Shown here: positions 9,045-16,008 of the stretch, in pieces
How the letters are laid out: each line of letters opens with the position of its first letter
How positions within the stretch are numbered: position 1 is the stretch's first letter
Assembly (NCBI GenBank): GCA_946577115.1
Contig: CAMOAP010000039.1
Coordinates: forward strand, 1 to 16,642
Direction: 5' to 3'
From: an uncultured Acholeplasmataceae bacterium
GTDB lineage: Bacteria > Bacillota_I > Bacilli_A > Acholeplasmatales > Acholeplasmataceae
Length of the DNA: 16,642 nt
Program-made: the position numbers and the translations under genes
Notes under the pieces: model-generated
Database searches by the model: none
Seen by the model: the letters and a program-made list of their open reading frames with translations, nothing else
Told to the model about the DNA's origin: nothing

Positions 9045-9085
9045 GAAGGACTCCTTAACAATAAGGAGTCTTTTGTTAATTTTTT
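9045..9085. terminator. Strong hairpin terminator, best fit on the plus strand, possibly bidirectional
   Basis: GACTCCTTA (9049-9057) and TAAGGAGTC (9062-9070) form a nine-base-pair perfect stem with a four-base loop. On the plus strand the stem lengthens to 13 pairs through two G-U and two A-U pairs, with a second T-run at 9080-9085. In minus-strand RNA the same G-U positions become C-A mismatches, and six U residues begin only five bases after the core stem. It can still serve glyA, whose stop lies about 100 bases away, but the plus-strand geometry is better. Confidence 0.72.
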
Positions 9086-9175
9086 ATTAATATTTTATCA
9101 ATATAATTAGGCAAGGGTAAAATTATAGGATTACAAAATAATTATTTTTATAATTGAAAATAGGATGTTGTTTTT

Positions 9176-10426
9176 TTATTTATTAAATTTACTTAATAAA
9201 GCCAAAACTTGTTGTTTAATTTGGGATAAATAAGACTCATCGTCCAAGTTATTGATAGCTTTGTCAATCAAATCTGCAACTACAACAAAATCATTTTCTC
9301 TAAAACCTACTGTTGTCATAGCAGGTGTGCCAATTCTAATGCCACTTGTAACAAAAGGTTTTTCTTGATCAAAAGGAATGGTATTTTTATTGACAACAAT
9401 ATTTATTTTTTCTAACATGTTTGCAATTTTAGCTCCTGTAAACTCAGGATTTTTATGTTTAACATCAATTAGAAATAAATGATTTTCAGTACTTCCACTT
9501 ACAATGCGATAACCTTTTTGTTGGAAAGCTTTAGCAAAGGTGTTTGCATTTTTGATAACTTGCTTTTGATATTCTTTAAAAGAAGGCATCATCGCTTCTT
9601 GAAAAGCAACAGCTTTAGCAGCAATAGTATGCATGAAAGGTCCCCCTTGGATACCTGGAAAAATACCACGATTGATTTTTTTAAATAATTCTTCTTTATT
9701 AGTTAAAATCAAACCTCCACGCGGTCCTCTCAGCGTTTTGTGAATAGTAGAAGTAACAACATCGGCGTTAGCTTCAAAAGGACAAGGATGAAGACCACAA
9801 GCAACTAAACCTGCAATATGGGCAATATCGGCCATTAAATAGGCATTGACTTCATCAGCAATTTGACGAAACTTTTTAAAATTAATAGCTTTGGAATAAG
9901 CCGAATATCCTGCAATAATTAATTTAGGTTTAACTGCTAAGGCAATTTTGCGAATTTCATCATAATCCAGCATTTCAGTTTGGGGATTGACATTATAAAA
10001 ATGAGGTTCGTAAAAACCACCAGAAAAACTTAATTTATGACCATGAGTAAGGTGTCCTCCATCAATTAAAGATAATCCTAAAATTTTATCACCAGGTTTT
10101 AATAAGGCTTGAAAGGCTCCCATATTTGCTTGTGAACCTGAATGAGGTTGGACGTTTGCATATTTAGCACCAAACAACTTGGTTGCTCTTTGAATGGCAA
10201 TTTTTTCTATTTGATCTACATTTTTACAACCATTATAATATCTAGCTTGAGGATATCCTTCTGCATATTTATTAGTCAAAATACTTCCTTGGGCTTCTAA
10301 TACTGCTTGAGAAACAAAATTTTCCGAAGCAATTAATAAGATATTTTCTTTTTGCCTAGTTTTTTCTTGTTCAATAAGATCAAAGATTTCTTGATCTTGG
10401 TCTTTTAATCCTAACTTGTGATTCAT
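9176..10426 (-). CDS. glyA: Serine hydroxymethyltransferase
   Basis: PLP enzyme that interconverts serine and glycine while loading tetrahydrofolate with a one-carbon unit. It has 416 residues, the usual bacterial length. Landmarks are LIASENFVS near the N-terminus, [15 protein letters not shown], the substrate-loop stretch HLTHGH, and the PLP-binding segment [14 protein letters not shown] with Lys230 as the Schiff-base lysine. The residue two before the lysine is Ile where most homologues have Thr. The frame extends four codons upstream to a TTG, but AAAAAGG abuts that TTG and instead lies 12 bases before the ATG at 10426, which is preferred. It follows ecfT by 89 bases and may be in the same unit, linking folate uptake to folate use. 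Confidence 0.97.
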   Translation of the reverse strand: MNHKLGLKDQDQEIFDLIEQEKTRQKENILLIASENFVSQAVLEAQGSILTNKYAEGYPQARYYNGCKNVDQIEKIAIQRATKLFGAKYANVQPHSGSQANMGAFQALLKPGDKILGLSLIDGGHLTHGHKLSFSGGFYEPHFYNVNPQTEMLDYDEIRKIALAVKPKLIIAGYSAYSKAINFKKFRQIADEVNAYLMADIAHIAGLVACGLHPCPFEANADVVTSTIHKTLRGPRGGLILTNKEELFKKINRGIFPGIQGGPFMHTIAAKAVAFQEAMMPSFKEYQKQVIKNANTFAKAFQQKGYRIVSGSTENHLFLIDVKHKNPEFTGAKIANMLEKINIVVNKNTIPFDQEKPFVTSGIRIGTPAMTTVGFRENDFVVVADLIDKAINNLDDESYLSQIKQQVLALLSKFNK

Positions 10427-10515
10427 TTTTGGACACAACCTTTTTCTTTTTTTATTTTTGGGAATTCAATATAATTATTGGAAAAATAAAAGTATTTATA
10501 AAATCATTTACAAAT

Positions 10516-11559
10516 TTATTTAATAAACAATAGAGCAAAAATGGTACTTATGGTTATAAAATCAATTATTTTCAAACGATAAGTAATCATTTTAGTGCGA
10601 GGAGATCCCAAAACATAACCTCTTACTTCCATAGCGTTGGAAAGCACCAAAGACCTTTTAAACACCAACACAAAAACAGGAACCAATAAGGCTAAAAGAT
10701 GATTAATTCTTTTAAAAATATTTTTTTTGTATAAATCCATGCCTCTTGCTGTCTGAGCTTTTAAAATTTTATGGGTTTCTTGCAATAAAAAATAATTAGC
10801 CATAAAAATTAAAGAAAGCATCAAAGTAAAAGTTTCAGTAGCAATTTTGAGTTTTTTTAAAGGAGACAAAACAATATCTAGACCATCTTGAATTTCAATA
10901 AAAGAAGTTATTTTATTGAATAAAAAAAATAACATCATAATTAAAAACAACCTTGTCATAATAAAACAAATTCTTAGAAAAGCAGTCGTTTTCAATATAT
11001 ATTTTTTAGGTTGACATCCCAAAATATTTTGTATATTGGAAGGGAAATATGAAGGAATAACAAAGACACAGAAAAGCAACAATAACAAATAAGATAATTT
11101 AAAAGGGGTATATTTTTTAGTGAAATTATACAATAAAATACATATTGAAAACAACCAAAAAGAATTGATATCATAACTTAAAATAGGAATGGAAGTTTGC
11201 ATAAAAGCATCACAAGAAGAGGTTTCCAAAGGAACTAAATTTATTACCAAAGAAATAATAAAAACAAATCTTAAATGTTTAATTCTTTGCCAAAAATAAC
11301 TCCAAGTTACTCCAAAAAAGAAACAAAGGCTCATTAAAACTACCACAAAACAAAGATAAAATAAAGTAATGTATTTGTAGTTTGCAAAAATAAAAGCTTG
11401 ATTTTGGGCGATATTATCAACATTAATGGGCAGTTTTAAAATAAAAACCAACAACAACATAAAAGCAAGAATTTTGATAGAAGGATGGAGTTGGTACAAA
11501 AAACAACGCGATAAATGGATATGGGATAAATTATTATTTGTAAAATCATTATTTTTCAT
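10516..11559 (-). CDS. ecfT: ECF transporter transmembrane component EcfT
   Basis: Membrane scaffold of the energy-coupling factor vitamin importer, 347 residues, longer than the roughly 265 typical of EcfT. The N-terminal stretch SRCFLYQLHPSIKILA matches the family start (normally S.lhrLdPr.Kll). The two coupling motifs that dock on the ATPases are visible: ARG (271-273, in QTARGMDL) and a variant VRG (312-314, in MEVRGY, usually ARGY). The extra length lies in the middle, roughly residues 110-190, as hydrophobic segments and a Cys/Pro-containing loop. ATG at 11559 is preferred over a TTG one codon earlier because AAGG lies eight bases before it. It starts 12 bases after the ecfA2 stop, so it is translated from the ecfA mRNA. 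Confidence 0.87.
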   Translation of the reverse strand: MKNNDFTNNNLSHIHLSRCFLYQLHPSIKILAFMLLLVFILKLPINVDNIAQNQAFIFANYKYITLFYLCFVVVLMSLCFFFGVTWSYFWQRIKHLRFVFIISLVINLVPLETSSCDAFMQTSIPILSYDINSFWLFSICILLYNFTKKYTPFKLSYLLLLLFCVFVIPSYFPSNIQNILGCQPKKYILKTTAFLRICFIMTRLFLIMMLFFLFNKITSFIEIQDGLDIVLSPLKKLKIATETFTLMLSLIFMANYFLLQETHKILKAQTARGMDLYKKNIFKRINHLLALLVPVFVLVFKRSLVLSNAMEVRGYVLGSPRTKMITYRLKIIDFITISTIFALLFIK

Positions 11560-11571
11560 CAATAATACCTT

Positions 11572-12432
11572 TTAACAATAAAATTCTTTTAAATATTGGG
11601 CAAGGGTGCTAAAACAATAGTGTGCTTTAAAAGGAATTCCTAAAGTTTGATTTAAATGTTTTAAAATTTTAAAAGTATCAGGAATATCTAAATTAAATTG
11701 CTCAAAGTGGGGGTGTTCAAAAAAAGTTTCTTTTGTGCCATCAAAAAGTAATTTTCCTTGAGACAAAACCAAAACACGTTTTGCATATTGGGCAACCAAA
11801 TTCATATCATGAGTAATAATTATAATAGTTTTGTGAAATATTTTATACAAAATTTGTAAAAAATCCATAATATCAGAACTGCTTTCCAAATCAAGACCAC
11901 GTGTAGGTTCATCAAGAATTAAAATATCAGGCTGCATGGCTAAAATACCTGCAATAGCTACTTTTCTTTGTTGCCCATCACTAATTTGAAAAGGAGATTT
12001 TTGATGTAAAGTGGGATGAATGTTGATTTGTTCTAAAGTTTTGAGAGCTTGCTTTTGGGCTTGTTGTTTGTTATTTAAAAAAACTTCGGCTCCAAACATT
12101 ACATCTTTTAAAACAGTTATTTCAAATAATTGATATTCAGGAAATTGAAAAACTAAACCTAATTTTTGGCGCAAAGGGACTAAGAGCTCTTTTTTTGTTT
12201 TAGAAGTTATGGTAGTGCCAAAAACCGTTACTTTTCCTATATTTGTGGTAAGTAAAGCATTCATTAATTGCACTAAGGTTGATTTGCCTGATCCGGTTTT
12301 TCCCACTAAAGCAATAAATTCATTTTTAGAAGTAATTTTTAAATTAATATCCGATAAAGCAGCGACCGTTTTTTGGATGGAGGGGTTATTTTTATTATAA
12401 TAAAAGCTTACTTTTTCAAATTGTATTGCCAT
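11572..12432 (-). CDS. ecfA2: ECF transporter ATPase EcfA2
   Basis: ABC ATPase of 286 residues that powers vitamin uptake with EcfA1 and EcfT. Walker A is GKTGSGKST (44-52), the Q-loop is VFQFPEYQLF, Walker B and D-loop are ILILDEPTRGLD with Asp174 and Glu175, and the H-loop His is 208. The ABC signature reads ISDGQ (150-154) instead of LSGGQ: Asp152 replaces the first signature glycine, consistent with a single GGT-to-GAT change. The following RKVAIAGILAM is typical of EcfA2. The ATG at 12432 has AAAGGA six bases upstream and lies inside the end of ecfA1 (25-base overlap), pointing to coupled translation. The C-terminal 60 residues are the usual ECF-ATPase tail. Its position after ecfA1 and before ecfT supports the EcfA2 assignment. 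Confidence 0.9.
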   Translation of the reverse strand: MAIQFEKVSFYYNKNNPSIQKTVAALSDINLKITSKNEFIALVGKTGSGKSTLVQLMNALLTTNIGKVTVFGTTITSKTKKELLVPLRQKLGLVFQFPEYQLFEITVLKDVMFGAEVFLNNKQQAQKQALKTLEQINIHPTLHQKSPFQISDGQQRKVAIAGILAMQPDILILDEPTRGLDLESSSDIMDFLQILYKIFHKTIIIITHDMNLVAQYAKRVLVLSQGKLLFDGTKETFFEHPHFEQFNLDIPDTFKILKHLNQTLGIPFKAHYCFSTLAQYLKEFYC

Positions 12433-13223
12433 AAAATATCCTTTAAATTTTCTAACATTTTATTATTTTTAATTTTTTTGGTGGTGCTATCTTTTAAAAT
12501 TTCATAGTAAAGCTCTAATGATAAAGGGGGCTTTAATTTATATTGTTGCAAAAATAAAGGGTCTTGAAAAAGGTTTTGGGGTGGCCTTTGAGTAATTAAT
12601 TTTCCTTGATCAAGAACAATAATTTCATCACTTTTAGAAGCAAACTCTAAATTATGAGTAATCGTAATCAAAATTTTATTTTTAATGGTTTGAATAATTT
12701 TTTGTACTTCCAAAGCGCCTTGGGGATCTAAAAAAGAAGTTGCTTCATCAAAGATAATAATTTCAGGTTCCATCGCTAAAATGGAGGCCATTGCTACACG
12801 TTGTTTTTGTCCTCCTGAAAGTTGATTCACGTTTTTATCCAATAAATCATCTATTTTTAACATTTTTGCATATTGCAAAACTTTGGATATAATTTCTTCT
12901 CTACAAACATTATAATTTTCCAATCCAAACGCAATATCTTCGCTTACAGTAAGTCCTGTAAATTGATAATCAGGATTTTGGAAAACCATACCTATTTTAG
13001 GTCGCAAAAGAGGCAAATTTTTTTCATTTAAAACCATATTATCAATTAAAATTTGTCCTTTTGTGCAAGCCAGCAGTCCTGCTAAAATTTTGGCTAAAGT
13101 AGATTTTCCCGAGCCATTATGACCAACAATAGAAACCCAAGAATTATTTTGAATAGTTAAATTAAGGTCTTTGATAATAGGATTAGAACTGTAATAAAAA
13201 GTTAAATTTTGAATGGATATCAT
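12408..13223 (-). CDS. ecfA1: ECF transporter ATPase EcfA1
   Basis: ABC ATPase of 271 residues and first gene of the energising module. Motifs are Walker A GHNGSGKST (34-42), Q-loop VFQNPDYQF (80-88), intact signature LSGGQ (135-139), Walker B IIIFDEATSFLDP with Asp159 and Glu160, and H-loop His190. VFQNPDxQF and DEATSxLDP are characteristic of EcfA1/CbiO. With its partner carrying an altered signature, this subunit supplies the only canonical LSGGQ of the heterodimer. The ATG at 13223 has only a weak purine-rich ribosome site. The 210 bases upstream, to the pepF stop, hold a weak candidate terminator but no promoter I could defend, so either readthrough from pepF or an unseen promoter drives the module. 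Confidence 0.92.
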   Translation of the reverse strand: MISIQNLTFYYSSNPIIKDLNLTIQNNSWVSIVGHNGSGKSTLAKILAGLLACTKGQILIDNMVLNEKNLPLLRPKIGMVFQNPDYQFTGLTVSEDIAFGLENYNVCREEIISKVLQYAKMLKIDDLLDKNVNQLSGGQKQRVAMASILAMEPEIIIFDEATSFLDPQGALEVQKIIQTIKNKILITITHNLEFASKSDEIIVLDQGKLITQRPPQNLFQDPLFLQQYKLKPPLSLELYYEILKDSTTKKIKNNKMLENLKDILWQYNLKK

Positions 13224-13369
13224 AACTTTAATTTTTTCTTTCTTTGTTTGAATGTTTGATAGTTTTGATAGGGAATTTTTAAAATAGTTGATTTATTTTG
13301 AGTGGGGGTAAGTTTGAAAAAAGAAAACCATTTTTGCAACAAATCGCAAATCACAATATAAAATAAAAA

Positions 13370-13404
13370 ATAAGATTGAGTTTTTATGAAAAGGTGGGAA
13401 ACTC
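13370..13404 (-). terminator. Possible weak terminator after pepF
   Basis: GAGTTT (13378-13383) and AAACTC (13399-13404) can pair across a 15-base loop, about 30 bases beyond the pepF stop. On the minus strand the stem is followed by AATC and then TTATTTTTTATTTT. Six base pairs with a large loop is weak, so partial readthrough into ecfA1 is likely if it works at all. Confidence 0.3.
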
Positions 13405-13433
13405 GTTATAAAATGAAGTAATTAAATTTAGTA

Positions 13434-15110
13434 TCATAAATTTTTTTGCAAATAACAAGTTACAAAAGAAACGATGTTTTTTAAATGATTAGGTTCAAAA
13501 GGATTCGTAATTCCTGTAGTTTTTAAAAGATTGAAAAAAGTTTGTGAACCACCTAATTGACATAATTTTAAGTACTTTTGCCAAGTATAGGAATAATCTT
13601 GTTGACTTAAAATCCAAATTTCTAAAGCACAAATTTGGGCTAAAGTATAGTCAATGTAATAGAAAGGAGTAGAAAAAATGTGGCTTTGGCGGAACCAAAA
13701 AGTACCTTTTTCTAAAAAAGAGTCGCCTTCATAAGTTTCTAACAACAAATATTTTTTTTCCAAATTACGCCAACATTCTTTTCTTTGAGCAGGATTCATT
13801 TGGTGATTTTGATAAACTTCATGTTGAAAATGATCCACTAAAGCGCCATAAAGTAAAAAATTAAGGGATTGCGATAAATGTAGCAATTGATATTTGCCTA
13901 CATCTTGAGCAAAAAAATCTTTTACCCACGGATAAGATAAAAATTCCATTCCCATAGAACTAATTTCAGCTGCTTCAAAAGTAGGCCAACGATATTCAGG
14001 AATTAAATGACGACTTTGATAAACTTGGAAAGCGTGTCCTATTTCATGAGTTAAAACTTCTACATCATGGCTTGTGCCATTAAAATTAGCAAAAACAAAA
14101 GGAGAGTTATATTTAGGAAGATAAGTACAGTATCCACCGCCTGTTTTGTTGGGTTTGATATCTAGATCTAATAAGTTTTTTTCTAAGAGAAAATCAAAAA
14201 ATAGTTTAGTTTGAAGAGACATTGCGTGATACATTTTTTGTGCTTGTTTTAATTGAAAAGCAACTCCTCCTTGGGGTTTGGGATTGCCACTTACAAAATT
14301 AAAACTTTTGTCATAGCTTTCCAATTTAGCAATACCTAAACGTTTGGATTTACGTTTTTGAGTCATGGTATAAAACGGTAAAACATGTTTTAAAATGTTG
14401 ATGCGATAATCTGCAATTTGGTTAGCATCGTAATCAGTGCGTCCCAAAAGATCATAACCTAAAACAACAAAGTTCGAATATCCCAATATTTGAGCCATCT
14501 TAGTGCGCGTTTGGACTAATTGGTCATAAATAAAGTCGTATTTTTGTTCATTTTTAGCAAAAAATTGCGAAACAGCTAATTGGGCATTTTTTCTAGTTTG
14601 CCTTTGGGATGATTCAAAAAAAGGAGCCATTTGACTTAAATTATAAAGTTTGCCTTCAAAAGTAATAGAAAGGTCAGAAATTAATTTTTGATATTTGGTT
14701 GTTAAAGTATTTTCTTCTTGTAAATAAGGCATAATTTTAGGGTCAAATGTTTTTAAAAATATTTTGGTTTGAGCAAATAAAAAGGCACCGAATTCTTTCA
14801 CTAAGGCGTCATAATGTTTGCTTTTGACCATAATTTGACTAAATTGATGTTTCAATTCAGTTAGCAAAGGAACATTTTGGTCACAAAAATGTTTTTCTTG
14901 TTGATAAAAAGTATCTTTTACATTTAAGCTATGCCTAATTTCTGCCAAAGTAAACATGGAATTAATATCATCCATTAATGAATTAAAACGGTTAATAATT
15001 TTAATTTGTTCTATTAAGGAAGCATCCAAAAAAGCCTCTATCATAGGCAAAATGGTTTGTTTGGTTTGAGCAATATCAACTCTTTGATATACAAAATCTT
15101 GAAATTTCAC
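13434..15110 (-). CDS. pepF: M3 family oligoendopeptidase (PepF type)
   Basis: Zinc metallopeptidase that cuts short peptides in the cytoplasm; 558 residues, near the family norm, with no signal peptide. The catalytic motif is HEIGH (355-359), and the third zinc ligand is probably Glu382 in FEAAEISSM, matching the M3 pattern. A C-terminal TPFYYIDYTLAQ segment resembles the conserved substrate-binding Tyr region of PepF. The N-terminal part, about 1-200, is the helical lid usual in M3 enzymes. The start is GTG at 15110, with AGGA ten bases before it. In an organism without amino acid synthesis the enzyme would complete peptide use after import. A TATAAT lies about 125 bases upstream. Confidence 0.92.
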   Translation of the reverse strand: MKFQDFVYQRVDIAQTKQTILPMIEAFLDASLIEQIKIINRFNSLMDDINSMFTLAEIRHSLNVKDTFYQQEKHFCDQNVPLLTELKHQFSQIMVKSKHYDALVKEFGAFLFAQTKIFLKTFDPKIMPYLQEENTLTTKYQKLISDLSITFEGKLYNLSQMAPFFESSQRQTRKNAQLAVSQFFAKNEQKYDFIYDQLVQTRTKMAQILGYSNFVVLGYDLLGRTDYDANQIADYRINILKHVLPFYTMTQKRKSKRLGIAKLESYDKSFNFVSGNPKPQGGVAFQLKQAQKMYHAMSLQTKLFFDFLLEKNLLDLDIKPNKTGGGYCTYLPKYNSPFVFANFNGTSHDVEVLTHEIGHAFQVYQSRHLIPEYRWPTFEAAEISSMGMEFLSYPWVKDFFAQDVGKYQLLHLSQSLNFLLYGALVDHFQHEVYQNHQMNPAQRKECWRNLEKKYLLLETYEGDSFLEKGTFWFRQSHIFSTPFYYIDYTLAQICALEIWILSQQDYSYTWQKYLKLCQLGGSQTFFNLLKTTGITNPFEPNHLKNIVSFVTCYLQKNL

Positions 15111-15233
15111 TTTGGTTTAATCCTATTTTTTTAATTTTTATGAAAAAAATATCTAAATAGCAATGTTATGGTAAGTTGAATTTTATTTATGCTTATTTCC
15201 AAAAATATTTTATTATCGAATAACTATATTTTA

Positions 15234-15239
15234 ATTATA
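15234..15239 (-). promoter_or_regulatory. Candidate -10 element for pepF
   Basis: The minus strand reads a perfect TATAAT, about 125 bases upstream of the GTG start. No -35 hexamer is present at 16-18 bases; TTGATA occurs but 23 bases away. The element lies just beyond the hairpin that follows the folT stop. Confidence 0.3.
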
Positions 15240-15248
15240 AACTAATAA

Positions 15249-15270
15249 ATTTGATTATTTCTTATCAAAT
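15249..15270 (-). terminator. Weak hairpin at the end of the FolT-like gene
   Basis: ATTTGAT (15249-15255) and ATCAAAT (15264-15270) form a seven-base-pair stem with an eight-base loop, touching the stop codon. On the minus strand it is followed by TTATTAGTTTATAA, not a clean U-run, so termination would be inefficient. Confidence 0.3.
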
Positions 15271-15914
15271 TAGTAAGTGTCTGATAAAAATTGCAATCTT
15301 TTAAATAGCTCTTTTAAAAGGATAATTACAAAAAAGGAAGTCACAAACACTAATGATAATCTAATAAACAAATCTGCTTTGAGAATTTCAATTAAAATTT
15401 TTTTCATTGGAGTTTTAGCTTGCCAAGTTGTTTTTTTAAAAAGATCTATTTTTAAACGATATTTTAATACATTACACCAATTACATACTTGATATAACAG
15501 AGAAACAAACGTAATTACTAAATAAAATTTTAAAAAATGGTCTTTTTTTTGCAACAATAAACCAGGCAACAAAGCAAAGCAAATAAAACAAGAAAGATTG
15601 GCAACAGGTTCAAATCCAAAACTTTGAGTTTTGGGAATTAAATAAAAACCAATAGACTCGGCCAAAGAAGCCCCCATACAAGCAAGATACAAAGGAACAT
15701 AAAAAGACATTATAATTAAAGGCAAAAAGCGCACATAGACAAGCAAATCAGTATGGGTTCTAAAAATATTTAACCCCGGTATATTTGTAAAAGTAGTTGT
15801 TTGGTTGCCAAATGTATAAAAAACTTTAGTTAAAATAATGGATAAAGAAGCTAAATAAGAAGTGAGGATGATTTGTCTTAAAAGTTTTTGATTGCGATTA
15901 AAATTATTATTCAT
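15270..15914 (-). CDS. folT: ECF transporter S component, FolT-like (probable folate uptake)
   Basis: Small membrane protein of 214 residues with about six hydrophobic segments. The middle part follows the FolT family order: VRFLPLIIM (61-69, usual form R.gflPi), then a hydrophobic helix into AESIGFYLIP (85-94, usual form aDllGyllfP), then a polar turn and a helix ending LLPGLLLQ (115-122). The C-terminal part has a basic loop and a final helix, as in FolT. S components bind the vitamin and plug into EcfT-EcfA1-EcfA2, whose genes lie two genes downstream. Folate specificity is inferred from this pattern and from nearby glyA. ATG at 15914 has only a weak ribosome site, AAGAGA. A good promoter lies 40 bases upstream. 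Confidence 0.6.
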   Translation of the reverse strand: MNNNFNRNQKLLRQIILTSYLASLSIILTKVFYTFGNQTTTFTNIPGLNIFRTHTDLLVYVRFLPLIIMSFYVPLYLACMGASLAESIGFYLIPKTQSFGFEPVANLSCFICFALLPGLLLQKKDHFLKFYLVITFVSLLYQVCNWCNVLKYRLKIDLFKKTTWQAKTPMKKILIEILKADLFIRLSLVFVTSFFVIILLKELFKRLQFLSDTY

Positions 15915-15950
15915 AGTTTTTCTCTTTTCTTTGTGTATGTAATTTTATTA

Positions 15951-15978
15951 TTTATATTAATAAAATGTTCTTTGACAA
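15951..15978 (-). promoter_or_regulatory. Promoter for the FolT-like gene
   Basis: The minus strand shows TTGTCA (15978-15973, one mismatch to TTGACA), a 16-base spacer and TATAAA (15956-15951, one mismatch to TATAAT). Transcription would start near 15944, giving a leader of about 30 bases to the ATG at 15914. This is the best two-part promoter in the window. Confidence 0.55.
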
Positions 15979-16008
15979 CATTGAGGAAAAAAGAGGAGGG
16001 GGGGAAAA

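Larger units (their letters stand above)
8691..9175. other. Gene-poor gap with a possible small plus-strand transcript
   Basis: This is the only stretch over 300 bases without a confident gene. It holds a candidate rsgA promoter, a 16-base AT palindrome (8759-8774), an AT-only inverted repeat (8837-8845 with 8856-8864), and the strong hairpin at 9045-9074. On the plus strand a reading frame runs from TTG at 8941 to TAA at 9037-9039 (32 codons, ...FYNPKIKKGLVFRVKMVT), ending a few bases before the hairpin. It has no convincing ribosome site and I do not recognise it; it may be a gene remnant, a small RNA or chance. A perfect TATAAT lies at 8986-8991 on the plus strand without a good -35. No tRNA-like cloverleaf was found by eye. 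Confidence 0.5.

Noticed and set aside
8880..9045. Possible tRNA or other known structured RNA gene
   Set aside because: No TTCRA loop, acceptor stem or known small RNA core could be found by eye; only a five-base stem (GGATT/AATCC) is present.
9479..9688. Plus-strand frame opposite glyA
   Set aside because: It is a shadow of a highly conserved enzyme and has no motif.
10427..10438. Four-codon N-terminal extension of glyA from TTG
   Set aside because: The purine-rich ribosome site abuts the TTG and would be too close, while the ATG at 10426 gives the family's normal length.
10992..11174. Minus-strand frame of 60 codons inside ecfT
   Set aside because: It lies in a different frame from the full EcfT protein, which keeps both coupling motifs.
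12209..12400. Plus-strand frame opposite the Walker A region of ecfA2
   Set aside because: It is antisense to a conserved motif and no independent signal supports it.
15277..15492. Plus-strand frame opposite the FolT-like gene
   Set aside because: The minus-strand frame matches an S-component family and has a promoter; the plus frame has neither.
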